Assembly: GCF_000253295.1 (NCBI RefSeq) | Contig: NC_015717.1 | Location: 4,340,001-4,404,000, forward strand | Origin: Hyphomicrobium sp. MC1 | GTDB lineage: Bacteria > Pseudomonadota > Alphaproteobacteria > Rhizobiales > Hyphomicrobiaceae | Length of the DNA stretch: 64,000 bases | Direction: 5' to 3' | Shown here: in pieces, positions 25,506-34,708 of the stretch | How the letters are laid out: the number at the start of each line of letters is the position of its first letter | Numbering within the stretch: the first letter of the stretch is position 1 | The notes under the pieces: model-generated | What the model was told of the DNA's origin: nothing | What the model saw: the letters and a program-made list of their open reading frames with translations, nothing else | Databases searched by the model: none | Translations under genes and position numbers: made by a program

Positions 25506-26432
25506 ATGATGGATGAGCAGGACAAAAGCGACCGCGCGATGATGGCACGCGTCGAAGCCGAGATCGCCGACAGCTTCGATGAAGAGCTTGAAATGGAGCT
25601 CGACGACAATCGGCTCGCCCGCCTGCTCGACGGCAAGGATCACGACGAAGATGCCGGTCTTCTCGACCGGCAGTTCTATTTCAAGGAATTGTTCCGTCTG
25701 CAGCATGAGTTGATCAAGCTGCAGGACTGGGTCGTCAACGCGAAGGCGAAAGTCGTCGTCGTGTTCGAAGGGCGTGACGCGGCCGGCAAGGGCGGCGTCA
25801 TCAAGCGCATCACGCAACGCCTCAATCCGCGTGTCGTACGCGTCGTCGCATTGTCGGCACCGACCGAACGCGAACGTTCGCAATGGTATTTCCAGCGCTA
25901 TGTTCCGCACCTTCCGGCGGGCGGCGAGGTCGTGCTGTTCGATCGCTCCTGGTACAATCGCGCGGGCGTGGAGCGCGTCATGGGTTTCTGCACGGACAAC
26001 GATGTCGAAGAGTTTTTCCGTGACGTTCCTGAGTTCGAGAAGATGCTCGCGCGCTCAGGCATTACGCTGATCAAATATTGGTTCTCGATCTCCGACGATG
26101 AGCAGCATCTGCGGTTCCAGATGCGCATTCACGATCCGATCAAGCAGTGGAAGCTGTCGCCGATGGATCTGGAATCGCGCCGCCGTTGGGAAGACTACAC
26201 CAAGGCCAAGGAAGCGATGCTGGAGCGCACGCACATTCCGGAAGCGCCGTGGTGGATCGTCCATGCCGACGACAAGAAGCGGGCGCGGCTCAACTGCATC
26301 CATCACCTGCTGAGCCAGATTCCGTACAGCGAAGTGCCACGTGCGCCGGTGGTCCTGCCGGACCGCGTGCATCATCCCGACTACCACCGCATGCCGGTGC
26401 CGGACGACATGTACGTGCCGGCGATCTATTAG
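25506..26432 (+). CDS. ppk2: Polyphosphate kinase 2 (PPK2)
   Basis: Transfers phosphate between polyphosphate and nucleoside di- or triphosphates. The 308 residues, from the ATG at 25506, form a one-domain PPK2: Walker A FEGRDAAGKGGVIKRI near residue 85, the lid segment SAPTERERSQWYFQRYVPHL near residue 118, and Walker B LFDRSWYNRAGVERVMGF near residue 147. An acidic N-terminal 40 residues (DSFDEELEMELDD) precede the domain. An upstream extension to 25425 in the same frame is unlike the family. The gene follows the aldo/keto reductase by about 130 bases. Confidence 0.93.
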   Translation: MMDEQDKSDRAMMARVEAEIADSFDEELEMELDDNRLARLLDGKDHDEDAGLLDRQFYFKELFRLQHELIKLQDWVVNAKAKVVVVFEGRDAAGKGGVIKRITQRLNPRVVRVVALSAPTERERSQWYFQRYVPHLPAGGEVVLFDRSWYNRAGVERVMGFCTDNDVEEFFRDVPEFEKMLARSGITLIKYWFSISDDEQHLRFQMRIHDPIKQWKLSPMDLESRRRWEDYTKAKEAMLERTHIPEAPWWIVHADDKKRARLNCIHHLLSQIPYSEVPRAPVVLPDRVHHPDYHRMPVPDDMYVPAIY

Positions 26433-26516
26433 ATCGTCGTCCGGCTCGGGAACTTTTCCGAGAGCTAACGCGTAAGGTGCGGGCTGGCTCACGTGAGCTG
26501 GAACGGGAGGCCTTCG

Positions 26517-26669
26517 ATGCTCTTGCGAACGATTTTCGCTATCTTCAGTGTTTGCTCAGTCTTCACGCTTTGGGCCATCGCCGTTTCGGCCGATGACGCA
26601 AGACAGGCGAAGCCCGGGCCCGAGCATTTGCTTCGGCTGAACTCAGCGCCGATTGATCCCGGCGTTTAA
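26517..26669 (+). CDS. Small secreted peptide, 50 aa
   Basis: An ATG at 26517 has an excellent ribosome binding site (GGGAGG, six bases away) and encodes 50 residues. The first 25 form a signal peptide (LLRTIFAIFSVCSVFTLWAIAVSA, cleavage after VSA), leaving a mature part of about 25 residues rich in Pro, Asp and Leu (DDARQAKPGPEHLLRLNSAP). The stop overlaps by four bases, tail to tail, the stop of the next gene on the other strand. No family is recognised. The palindrome GCTCACGTGAGC at 26487-26498 lies just upstream. Confidence 0.55.
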   Translation: MLLRTIFAIFSVCSVFTLWAIAVSADDARQAKPGPEHLLRLNSAPIDPGV

Positions 26670-27598
26670 CGGATGCGGCGCGGATTCATATAGAGGTCGG
26701 CTTCCTGGCGCTGAATGGTGGGCTTCAACCGGCCGTCGCGGATGTCTCGCGCAATATGTTTGACGTGGCGGCGGGCCTGGCTGTTGAACGACACCATGCC
26801 GGTGAATAGCTTCATCACCTGCAACAGCCGCTGGTCGATATGGTCGCCGCGCAGTTTGCAGCGCCAGCGTCCGCCGATCGTGAGAATGGCGCCGTCGATG
26901 TGTCCAACGTGTTCGCCATGCTGGTCGATCAGCGTGTAGTCGCCACCGAGATTGATATAGTCGCGGCGGAACCGGTAAAACCGCGGCTCGCCGTCGTGGA
27001 TGATGAAGAACGAGAAGTTCTCGGGCAGCAACGGCCATTTGTCGGCTGAGCGTTCGACGCAAATGAGGTTGTCGTCCTCGCTCGTGTTGATTGCGAAGCT
27101 CGTCACCGGAAAGCCGCCAGCCGCGAGCGTTTGCTGCACCGAACGGCCGAGCATCATGTCCATGCTGGCTTTCCAGTTCAGCGTATCCGAGAACAGCTTG
27201 AGCACGAGACGCTTGTCCATGCCGGTCGCGTCTTTCCAAATTTCCTTGCGATAGCCGAGCACGCCGGTCCGCTCGCCGTTTTCGGTGATCTCGGCGAAGA
27301 CATCCATGTCGGTCGTGAACTGACGCGACTTGCCGCGGTTGCGGTCGCGTTTCCACGGTCCGAACTCGATGGAGTTGAAGGGCGTCAGCCAGACGTCAAC
27401 GTTGAAGTCGTGCCAGGACTTCTTTGCGTCTTTAATCGCGGTTTTGCTGGTCTTTTCGAGCTTCGCGACGGCGTCCTTCGACGGATCGGCCTTTGGCTCC
27501 TGCTCCAAAACTTCGTCCCGCGCGACGGTGGCGGCTTCGGCTGCGGCGGCCTTTGCTTCGACCTCGACAGGATCTTTTTTCTGGGCAGATGCGGTCAT
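26666..27598 (-). CDS. Uncharacterised protein, 310 aa
   Basis: I do not recognise the family. The first 60 residues are a charged Ala/Lys/Glu-rich segment likely to be disordered or coiled (DPVEVEAKAAAAEAATVARD). From about residue 65 there is a well-folded-looking region rich in beta strands and aromatics (WLTPFNSIEFGPWKRDRN, FSFFIIHDGEPRFYRFRRDY, GDYTLIDQHGEHVGHIDGA). That pattern recalls tubby/LURP-one-like barrels, but the resemblance is too weak to name it. There is no signal peptide or membrane helix. It converges on the small secreted peptide gene. Confidence 0.7.
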   Translation of the reverse strand: MTASAQKKDPVEVEAKAAAAEAATVARDEVLEQEPKADPSKDAVAKLEKTSKTAIKDAKKSWHDFNVDVWLTPFNSIEFGPWKRDRNRGKSRQFTTDMDVFAEITENGERTGVLGYRKEIWKDATGMDKRLVLKLFSDTLNWKASMDMMLGRSVQQTLAAGGFPVTSFAINTSEDDNLICVERSADKWPLLPENFSFFIIHDGEPRFYRFRRDYINLGGDYTLIDQHGEHVGHIDGAILTIGGRWRCKLRGDHIDQRLLQVMKLFTGMVSFNSQARRHVKHIARDIRDGRLKPTIQRQEADLYMNPRRIR

Positions 27599-27710
27599 GG
27601 CAGTCCTCGCGCGTGTCGATGCACACAGTCCAAGCGAATCACTTGGACGACCCTAGCACTGACGCCACGCGAGACTGAGGTGGGCCAAAAATTTGCGGTG
27701 GGAAAACGTG

Positions 27711-28391
27711 TTACCGCGATCCGAAGATAGCCGAGCCGACACGAACGTAGGTCGCGCCGAACGCAACGGCGGCTTCGAAGTCGCTACTCATGCCCATGCT
27801 TAGGCCGGTCAGCCTAAGCTCGCGGGCAAGCTTGGCAAGAAATGCGAAATGCACGGCGGGTTCTTCGTCGACGGGCGGGATGCACATCAGGCCCGAGATC
27901 GGCAGTTTCAACTCGTCCTGGCAGAGTGCAACAAACGACGCCGCCTCGCGGGGCATGACGCCGGCCTTCTGCGGCTCTTCTCCGGTGTTGACTTGCACAA
28001 ACAGTTCGAGCGTCCGGCCTTGCTTTTCAATTTCGGCGGCGATGGCGCGCGCGATCTTTTCGCGGTCGATGGTGTGGATCGCATCGAAGAAGGCGACGGC
28101 CTCTTTTGCCTTGTTGGATTGCAAAGGCCCGATGAGATGTAGCTTCACATCCGGAAACTCGCTGCGCAGCGGCGGCCACTTACGCTCCGCTTCCTGGACG
28201 CGGTTCTCGCCGAAAATTCGCTGCCCTGCAGCAATGACCGGGCGAATGGCGTCTGCATCGAAAGTCTTAGAGACGGCAATCAGCTCGACACTTTCAGCGT
28301 CGCGGCCGGCGGCCTTGGCGGCGGCAACAATTTCGTCCTTTATGTGCTTTAACCTGTCGACCGCGCTTTCGTGGTAACTGACGCTCGTCAC
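27711..28391 (-). CDS. yggS: YggS family pyridoxal phosphate homeostasis protein
   Basis: PLP-binding protein that influences vitamin B6 and amino acid balance; it has an alanine-racemase-like barrel but no known catalytic role. The 226 residues include the PLP lysine in LIAVSKTFDADAIRP near residue 47, HLIGPLQSNKAKEA near residue 86, and the phosphate-binding end LSMGMSSDFEAAVAFGATYVR near residue 197. It diverges from the HbpS/GlcG-like gene. In many relatives yggS adjoins cell-division or pyrroline reductase genes; that is not the case here. Confidence 0.93.
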   Translation of the reverse strand: MTSVSYHESAVDRLKHIKDEIVAAAKAAGRDAESVELIAVSKTFDADAIRPVIAAGQRIFGENRVQEAERKWPPLRSEFPDVKLHLIGPLQSNKAKEAVAFFDAIHTIDREKIARAIAAEIEKQGRTLELFVQVNTGEEPQKAGVMPREAASFVALCQDELKLPISGLMCIPPVDEEPAVHFAFLAKLARELRLTGLSMGMSSDFEAAVAFGATYVRVGSAIFGSR

Positions 28392-28519
28392 ACTTTCCTC
28401 ACTCGCTGTTTTCCTTCCCCTAACTATCCCGGCACTCAGTGAATAAGTGTCGCAATTTTGTGGTCAAGCTCCAGCACTACATAACGTAACCATCCCACCC
28501 CCGCAGAGGAATTCCCCAC

Positions 28520-28924
28520 ATGCTGAAACTCGCCGACGCTCGCCGCATTATCGACGCTGCAGAAAAGAAGGCGAAGGAAATCGGCCAGCCGATGAACATC
28601 GCCGTCGTCGATGAAGGCGCGAACCTCATTTCGCACATCCGCATGGACGGCGCCTGGATCGGATCAATCGATATCGCGATCAACAAGGCGTTCACGTCGC
28701 GGGCCTTCAATATTTCAACCAAAGAGCTTGCCGAGAACAGCCAGCCGGGCGACCAGTTCTTCGGCATTCACGCCTCCAACCATGATCGCGTGATGATCTT
28801 TGCCGGCGGCATTCCGCTCAAGGACAAGGATGGCAATGTCGTCGGCGCCATCGGCGTTTCGGGCGGCAGCGGCGTCCAGGATCAGTCGGTTGCCGAAGCC
28901 GGTGCCGGCGCACATACGTGCTGA
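28520..28924 (+). CDS. HbpS/GlcG-like (DUF336) heme-degradation-family protein
   Basis: Small protein of the GlcG/HbpS family (134 residues), members of which bind heme or cobalamin or accompany alcohol oxidation operons. The family pattern is MNIAVVDEGANLISHIRMDGAW near residue 24, then AINKAFTSRAF, IHASNHDRVMIFAGGIPL and the closing IGVSGGSGVQDQSVAEAG. There is no signal peptide, so it is cytoplasmic. It stands alone between yggS and leuS and is followed by two hairpins, the second a clear terminator. Confidence 0.85.
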   Translation: MLKLADARRIIDAAEKKAKEIGQPMNIAVVDEGANLISHIRMDGAWIGSIDIAINKAFTSRAFNISTKELAENSQPGDQFFGIHASNHDRVMIFAGGIPLKDKDGNVVGAIGVSGGSGVQDQSVAEAGAGAHTC

Positions 28925-28936
28925 GATTGATTTTTA

Positions 28937-28967
28937 GTCGTGCCGAGACGTGAGCGCTCGGCACGAC
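28937..28967. repeat. Perfect 11-bp inverted repeat downstream of the HbpS-like gene
   Basis: GTCGTGCCGAG (28937-28947) pairs with CTCGGCACGAC (28957-28967) around a nine-base loop. There is no T-run, so it may protect the 3' end or assist the terminator that follows at 28983. Confidence 0.6.
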
Positions 28968-28982
28968 GGCACTGTTTCTAAG

Positions 28983-29013
28983 GGCACCCTTCCGATCGGC
29001 TGGGTGCCTTTTT
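28983..29013 (+). terminator. Rho-independent terminator after the HbpS-like gene
   Basis: GGCACCC (28983-28989) pairs with GGGTGCC (29002-29008), followed by TTTTT. It insulates leuS from upstream transcription. Confidence 0.8.
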
Positions 29014-29172
29014 ATTTCAATGTGTTAAGTGTATTTGGCTAACTCCTTGTGCCGGCAACCGCCGGCACTGCGTCGATCAGGGACGCCCCGGCGCGAGCCC
29101 ATCCCTTGACCCTTTTTACCATTCGGGCTCTTTACGGCGTTCCGACAAGCATTTGAATGAGATCCAGGCCCC

Positions 29173-31797
29173 ATGGCCAACGAACGCTACAACGCGCCCG
29201 AGCGTGAAAAACACTGGCAGTCGATCTGGGAAGAGGCGGATATCTTCCGCGCCTCGGAGGATCAGAACAAGCCTAAGTCGTATGTCCTTGAGATGTTTCC
29301 TTATCCGTCGGGGCGCATTCACATGGGCCACGTCCGCAACTACGCGATGGGCGACGTCGTCGCGCGCTACAAGCGGGCGAAGGGCTTCAACGTGCTGCAT
29401 CCGATGGGCTGGGACGCCTTCGGCATGCCGGCGGAAAATGCCGCAATGGAGCGGAAGGTCCATCCAGGCGCCTGGACCTACGCCAATATCGACACAATGC
29501 GCGGACAGCTCAAGTCGATGGGCCTGTCGCTCGACTGGTCGCGCGAGATCGCGACGTGCTCACCCGCTTACTACAGGCACCAGCAGAAGCTCTTTCTCGA
29601 TCTGCTGAAAAAAGGCCTCGCTTATCGTAAGTCGTCGAAGGTGAATTGGGACCCGGTCGATCACACGGTGCTTGCGAACGAGCAGGTCATCGACGGCCGC
29701 GGCTGGCGGTCCGGCGCGCTCGTCGAGCAGCGCGAGCTGACGCAATGGTTCTTCAAGATCACCGATTACGCCGAAGAGCTGCTCTCCGATCTTGATACGC
29801 TTGATAAATGGCCGGAGAAGGTGCGCCTGATGCAGGCGAACTGGATCGGCCGCTCGGAAGGCATGCTCGTCCGCTGGGCGCTCAATCAGAAGACGGCGCC
29901 TAAAGGTTTCGACGAGCTTGAAGTCTACACGACGCGACCCGACACGCTGTTCGGCGCATCGTTCCTGGCGGTCGCAGCAGACCATCCGCTGGCGAAAGCT
30001 GCGGCGGAAAAGAACCCGGAGCTCGCGGCATTCTGCGACGAAGTCCGGCGCATGGGCACGTCCGTCGCCGAAATCGAAGCTGCGGAAAAGCGCGGTTTCG
30101 ACACCGGCATTCGCGTTGTGCACCCGTTCGACGAGACCTGGGAATTGCCCGTCTACGTCGCGAATTTTGTGCTTATGGAATACGGCACGGGCGCCATCTT
30201 CGGCTGCCCGTCCGGCGACCAGCGCGACATGGATTTCGCGCTGCGTTACGAGCTGCCGGTCGTGCCCGTCATTCTGCCGCCTAGCGAGAAGGCCGAGACG
30301 TTCGCACTGACGAACAAGGCCTACGTCGATGATGGCACGATGATCAATTCGCGCTTTCTCGATGGGCTTTCGACGGATGCCGCGTTCGAGGAAGCGGCGA
30401 AGCGGCTCGAAAAGCAGAAGCTCGGATCAAAGCCGCAGGGCGCGCGCAAAGTGAATTATCGCTTGCGCGATTGGGGCATTTCGCGTCAGCGCTATTGGGG
30501 CTGCCCGATCCCGATCATTCACTGCAAGACGCATGGCCCTGTGCCGGTGCCGGAAAAAGACCTGCCGATCGAACTGCCGGAAGACGCGACGTTCGATAAG
30601 CCCGGCAATCCGCTCGACCGGCATCCGACGTGGAAGCACACGACGTGCCCGATTTGTGGCGAGCCGGCTTTGCGCGAAACCGATACGATGGACACGTTCG
30701 TCGACTCGTCCTGGTACTTCGTGCGCTTCACGGCACCGGAAGCGCCGACACCGGTCGATAAAAGCGCGGCGCAATACTGGCTGCCGGTCGATCAATATAT
30801 CGGCGGCATCGAGCATGCGATCTTGCATCTGCTCTATTCGCGCTTCTTCGTGCGGGCGATGTGCGACACCGGTCATCTGACGTTTTCGACGAACACGCGC
30901 GAGCCGTTTGCGGCGCTGTTCACGCAGGGCATGGTCACGCACGAGACCTACAAATCCGAAGACGGGACCTGGCTGTTGCCGACCGACGTTCGGCTGGAAG
31001 GCGAAGGTGCGAGCCGCAAGGCAACCGAGATCGCGACGGGAAAACCGGCCGCGATCGGCTCTATCGAGAAGATGTCGAAGTCGAAGAAGAACCTCGTCGA
31101 TCCCGATGACATCATCGCCCATTACGGCGCGGACTGCGCCCGCTGGTTTATGCTCTCCGACAGTCCTCCGGAGCGTGACGTTATCTGGACGGAAGCGGGT
31201 GTGGCGGGCGCCGGGCGCTTCATCCAGCGCGTCTGGCGAATCGTCGAAGAGGTTGCAGAGGCTTATCCGGGCGAGAAAGGTGCGAAGCCGGCCTCCTTCA
31301 GCGGCGAGGCGCTGGAGGTTCGAAAGGCCGCACACCGAGCGCTGGACGGCGTCGGCAAAGCCATCGACGCCCTTCGTTTCAACGTCGCTGTGGCGAATGT
31401 CCACGAGTTTTCCAATGTTCTCCAATCCGCACTATCGAAGCGGAATCCTGAGACGGCGTGGGCACTTCGCGAAGCGACCGAACTTCTGGTTCTGATGATC
31501 GGCCCGATGATGCCGCATTTGGCGGAAGAATGCTGGGCGCGGCTCGGATACAACACGCTGGTCGCGAACGAACCGTGGCCCGCCGCTGAGGCTGAGCTAC
31601 TCGTTGACGATCAAGTGACCATTGCCGTACAGGTTAATGGTAAGCGACGGGACGAACTTGTGATTTCGCGCAGTGCGAAGTCCGAGGAAGTTGAGGCGGC
31701 GGCGTTGAAGCTTGAGACGGTGGCGCGTGCTCTTGAAGGGCGGTTGCCGAAGAAAGTGATCGTCGTTCCGCAGAGGATCGTGAATGTCGTTGGTTGA
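29173..31797 (+). CDS. leuS: Leucyl-tRNA synthetase
   Basis: Class I aminoacyl-tRNA synthetase charging tRNA-Leu. At 874 residues it is full length. It carries the HIGH-type motif in PSGRIHMGHVRNYAMGD near residue 45, the editing domain with TTRPDTLFGASF near residue 255, the zinc-type segment CPICGEPALRETDTMDTF near residue 495, the KMSKS loop in IEKMSKSKKN near residue 635, and the C-terminal anticodon-binding domain. The last 14 bases overlap lptE, so leuS-lptE-holA form one translationally linked unit, a common alphaproteobacterial order. Confidence 0.97.
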   Translation: MANERYNAPEREKHWQSIWEEADIFRASEDQNKPKSYVLEMFPYPSGRIHMGHVRNYAMGDVVARYKRAKGFNVLHPMGWDAFGMPAENAAMERKVHPGAWTYANIDTMRGQLKSMGLSLDWSREIATCSPAYYRHQQKLFLDLLKKGLAYRKSSKVNWDPVDHTVLANEQVIDGRGWRSGALVEQRELTQWFFKITDYAEELLSDLDTLDKWPEKVRLMQANWIGRSEGMLVRWALNQKTAPKGFDELEVYTTRPDTLFGASFLAVAADHPLAKAAAEKNPELAAFCDEVRRMGTSVAEIEAAEKRGFDTGIRVVHPFDETWELPVYVANFVLMEYGTGAIFGCPSGDQRDMDFALRYELPVVPVILPPSEKAETFALTNKAYVDDGTMINSRFLDGLSTDAAFEEAAKRLEKQKLGSKPQGARKVNYRLRDWGISRQRYWGCPIPIIHCKTHGPVPVPEKDLPIELPEDATFDKPGNPLDRHPTWKHTTCPICGEPALRETDTMDTFVDSSWYFVRFTAPEAPTPVDKSAAQYWLPVDQYIGGIEHAILHLLYSRFFVRAMCDTGHLTFSTNTREPFAALFTQGMVTHETYKSEDGTWLLPTDVRLEGEGASRKATEIATGKPAAIGSIEKMSKSKKNLVDPDDIIAHYGADCARWFMLSDSPPERDVIWTEAGVAGAGRFIQRVWRIVEEVAEAYPGEKGAKPASFSGEALEVRKAAHRALDGVGKAIDALRFNVAVANVHEFSNVLQSALSKRNPETAWALREATELLVLMIGPMMPHLAEECWARLGYNTLVANEPWPAAEAELLVDDQVTIAVQVNGKRRDELVISRSAKSEEVEAAALKLETVARALEGRLPKKVIVVPQRIVNVVG

Positions 31798-32356
31798 GGG
31801 GCGGATTGGACTGGGGGGAAAGTACGGCCTTGCGGCTGTACGTGGCCTGTTTTTGACGTCCGCACTTCTGACACTTACTGTACTTGGCGGCTGCGGCAAC
31901 GGCGGATTTCATCCGCTCTATGGCTCGGCGCTGATCAACGGCTCCGCGATCAACGAGCGGCTGGCGTCGGTAGATGTCGCGCCGATTCCGGGCCGTGTCG
32001 GACAGCGCATCCGCAACGAACTGATCTTCCAGACGACGGGCGGCGGGTCTCCCGCACCGCCGAAGTATCGCCTCGATATCGCAATCCGCGAATCCGTCAC
32101 GTCGATGCTCGTCGCGGTCGACGGCAACGCGGGCAACCAGATTTACGGCATCGACGCCTCCTACAGCCTTGTGCGGCTGTCGGACAAGAAAGTCGTTGCC
32201 ACGGGCTCCAGCTACGGCCGGGCGTCGTTCGATCGCGTGTCGTCGATCTTCGCCAACGTCGAGGCCCGGCAGGACGCTGAGAACCGCGCGGCCGAATCGG
32301 TCGGCGAAGAGCTTCGCACGCGACTGCTCGCCGTTCTCGCAAGCAATCAAGCCTAG
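31784..32356 (+). CDS. lptE: LPS-assembly lipoprotein LptE
   Basis: Outer-membrane lipoprotein that plugs LptD and helps deliver lipopolysaccharide to the surface. The 190 residues begin with a lipoprotein signal peptide; the lipobox LGGC near residue 37 is followed by GNGGFHPLYG, the motif typical of alphaproteobacterial LptE. The mature part has the alternating pattern of the family (VDVAPIPGRVGQRIRNELIF). The ATG overlaps the end of leuS by 14 bases; holA follows after about 40 bases. Confidence 0.9.
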   Translation: MSLVEGRIGLGGKYGLAAVRGLFLTSALLTLTVLGGCGNGGFHPLYGSALINGSAINERLASVDVAPIPGRVGQRIRNELIFQTTGGGSPAPPKYRLDIAIRESVTSMLVAVDGNAGNQIYGIDASYSLVRLSDKKVVATGSSYGRASFDRVSSIFANVEARQDAENRAAESVGEELRTRLLAVLASNQA

Positions 32357-32398
32357 CCGCTCTTCATTTCGGGGCTGCTGCCCTGTAAGAGCTTGGTC

Positions 32399-33445
32399 AT
32401 GGCCGCCGTCAAACCACAACAAGCCGCTGCCTTCATGAAGGCGCCACCAGCCGATCTAGCGGCTGTGCTGTTTCACGGCTCCGATCCGGGCCTTGTCAGC
32501 GAGCGCTCGGCGACGCTGGCGCGCGTTCTGGCGGGCCGCGAAAATCCGCCGGGCGAAATCCTCAAGATCGATGAGACAGAACTCGACGACGATACTGGGC
32601 TATTGGAGACGGAGCTCCAGACACGTCCGATGTTTTCGGGACGGCGGATCGTCAGGGCGATTGCGGGGCGAAAGATCTCAGCGCAGTTGCTGAAACCCAT
32701 TCTGGCGTCGGTGCCGCTCGAAGGTCTGCTGATCGTCGAAGCCGGAAACCTGAAAGCGGACGACACGCTGCGCGCGCTCTTTGAGAAGCAGGCGTCGTGT
32801 TATGCGATCGCCTGCTATCCGGATACCGCCGCCGATATCGACGAACTCATCTCTGATGTGCTCACGTCGTTCAAGCTCAAGATCGACGGCGATGCGCGCG
32901 ATCTGCTGCAAAGCCGCCTCGGCGCCGACCGGGCGCTGTCGCGCTCGGAAATCGAGAAGCTGGCGCTTTATTGTCTCGGGCGACAGCAGATCACCTTCGA
33001 AGACGTCGATATGCTCGTCGGCGACGCGGCGGGCCTCGCGGTCGAGCGGATCGCCGAAGCTGTGGCCGACGGGCGCACCAAAAACGCCATCGGCGATTTC
33101 GGGCGCGCAATGGCGTCGGGTGAAAATGCGCAGATGATCATTGGCGTTCTGCAGCGCTATTTCCTGAAGCTGCATCGCGTGCGCAGCGATGTCGATGCCG
33201 GGCAAAGGCTCGACGATGCGCTGAAATCGCTGCGACCGCCGCTGTTCTTCAAGCAAAAAGATCTGTTTTCGCGGCAGGTTCGCAGTTGGTCGCGCGGCCA
33301 GCTCGACCAGGCGCTGCGGCGAATCGCGGAAGCGGCGAAAACGGCGCGCCTCTCATCAAATCTTGAAGACGTCATCGCCGAGCGCCTGATCCTGGCGCTG
33401 TCGTCAATGGCTGCGATATATGCCGCTGCGGCGAGCCGCCGCTAA
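32399..33445 (+). CDS. holA: DNA polymerase III subunit delta
   Basis: Clamp-loader subunit that opens the beta sliding clamp. The 348-residue product from the ATG at 32399 begins MAAVKPQQAAAFMKAPP. It has the family features LFHGSDPGLVSERSATL near residue 27, the AAA+ fold without a functional P-loop, LGADRALSRSEIEKLALY near residue 182 and the C-terminal collar domain (LKLHRVRSDVDAGQRLDDAL). Two more residues are possible if translation begins at the in-frame TTG at 32393. Confidence 0.93.
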   Translation: MAAVKPQQAAAFMKAPPADLAAVLFHGSDPGLVSERSATLARVLAGRENPPGEILKIDETELDDDTGLLETELQTRPMFSGRRIVRAIAGRKISAQLLKPILASVPLEGLLIVEAGNLKADDTLRALFEKQASCYAIACYPDTAADIDELISDVLTSFKLKIDGDARDLLQSRLGADRALSRSEIEKLALYCLGRQQITFEDVDMLVGDAAGLAVERIAEAVADGRTKNAIGDFGRAMASGENAQMIIGVLQRYFLKLHRVRSDVDAGQRLDDALKSLRPPLFFKQKDLFSRQVRSWSRGQLDQALRRIAEAAKTARLSSNLEDVIAERLILALSSMAAIYAAAASRR

Positions 33446-33516
33446 GGCCTGCTTGCAGGTCGGCTGCGCCTCCCTATAGTGCCAGCGCTTTTCATCTGAG
33501 AATAAAGGGGACCTTC

Positions 33517-34515
33517 ATGACTGATGCGCGTTACGACGTGATCGGGATCGGTAACGCGATCGTCGATATTATCGGGCGATGCGACGAAGCTTTTCTCGCC
33601 GACGTCGGCGTTGCGAAAGGCAGCATGCGGCTCGTCGATGCGGACGAGATCAAGAAGATCTATTCGGGCATGGGGCCTGCGATCGAAACATCGGGCGGAT
33701 CGGCCGCAAATACCATTGCAGGCGTTGCGTCGTTCGGCGGAAGCGCAGCGTTCATCGGTACGATTGCCGACGATGAATTCGGCCGGATTTTCTCACACGA
33801 CATTCGCTCTATCGGAGTTGAATTCGGCGCATCGCCGATTTCGAATGGAACGCCGACATCGCGTTCTCTCATTCTCGTCACGCCCGACGGCGAGCGCACG
33901 ATGAATACCTATCTCGGCATCTCGACGAATATCGAAGAAACGCAACTCGATCTCGAATTGATCCGCGCTTCGTCCATTCTTTATCTCGAAGGTTATCTCT
34001 TCGATCAGCCGCAAGCGATGACCGCTTTTCGGTCGGCGCATAAAGCTGCAAAAGCAGCGGGGCGAAAAACGGCGCTGACGCTTTCAGACGGCTTTTGCGT
34101 TGATCGCCATCGCGATGAGTTTCTAAAACTCATTCGCTCCGGCATCGATATTCTTTTCGCAAATGAATCCGAGATCAAATCGCTCTACCAAACGGAATCC
34201 TTCGATTTTGCGGCGGAAAAAGCGCGTGCCGATGCGAAGCTGGCGGTTCTGACGCGAAGCGCAAAAGGCTCCGAAATTCACTTCGAAGGCGAAACAATTC
34301 GAATTGGTACTTTCCCCGTTGAAGAGGTCGTCGATACGACGGGCGCCGGCGATTTATATGCGGCGGGATTCCTTTTCGGGTATGCAAAAGGTTTGCATCT
34401 GGAAACCGCCGGGAGGCTCGCTAGTTTGGCGGCTTCGGAAATTATCAGCCATACGGGCGCCCGGCCGGCTGTTTCGCTCTCGGAATATGCCCGGCAACAC
34501 GGCATTATTTCGTAA
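33517..34515 (+). CDS. PfkB family sugar/adenosine kinase
   Basis: Ribokinase-fold kinase of 332 residues. The substrate-binding N-terminus is DVIGIGNAIVDIIGRCDEAFL, with GGSAANTIAGVASFGG near residue 59, and the catalytic anion-hole motif VVDTTGAGDLYAAGFLFGYA is near residue 270, with Asp as base. The N-terminal pattern and length fit the adenosine kinase-like subgroup common in Alphaproteobacteria, so adenosine or a related nucleoside is the likeliest substrate (inference). It stands alone with a hairpin just after the stop. Confidence 0.88.
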   Translation: MTDARYDVIGIGNAIVDIIGRCDEAFLADVGVAKGSMRLVDADEIKKIYSGMGPAIETSGGSAANTIAGVASFGGSAAFIGTIADDEFGRIFSHDIRSIGVEFGASPISNGTPTSRSLILVTPDGERTMNTYLGISTNIEETQLDLELIRASSILYLEGYLFDQPQAMTAFRSAHKAAKAAGRKTALTLSDGFCVDRHRDEFLKLIRSGIDILFANESEIKSLYQTESFDFAAEKARADAKLAVLTRSAKGSEIHFEGETIRIGTFPVEEVVDTTGAGDLYAAGFLFGYAKGLHLETAGRLASLAASEIISHTGARPAVSLSEYARQHGIIS

Positions 34516-34523
34516 GGTCATTT

Positions 34524-34551
34524 TACGCCCCGGACCCCATTCCGGGGCGTA
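34524..34551 (+). terminator. Hairpin after the PfkB kinase gene
   Basis: TACGCCCCGGA (34524-34534) pairs perfectly with TCCGGGGCGTA (34541-34551) around a six-base loop, nine bases after the stop codon. The following bases are AT-rich rather than a clean T-run, so it is a probable terminator or 3'-stabilising hairpin. Confidence 0.65.
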
Positions 34552-34708
34552 TTGATATCTCTATTTTGAGTTGAACCTGTCGGGCGGGAGAATGTTTAGG
34601 GGGTATTTCGTGTCCAATTCGAACTCACAATTATTCTCCCTGGAATTACGATTTAACTTGCCGCAATCTCGAAATTACTGAATCGCTTTGTTTCGAGGTT
34701 CAAAAAAA

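Noticed and set aside
26487..26498. Palindrome GCTCACGTGAGC as a parS site
   Set aside because: It shares CACGTG but lacks the TTT/AAA flanks that define parS, and is 13 kb from the others; perhaps an unrelated operator.
30427..31425. 332-codon minus-strand frame within leuS, and similar long frames opposite parB (36241-37620) and sucA (14273-16012)
   Set aside because: Each lies fully within a well-identified gene on the other strand and has the composition expected of an antisense frame.
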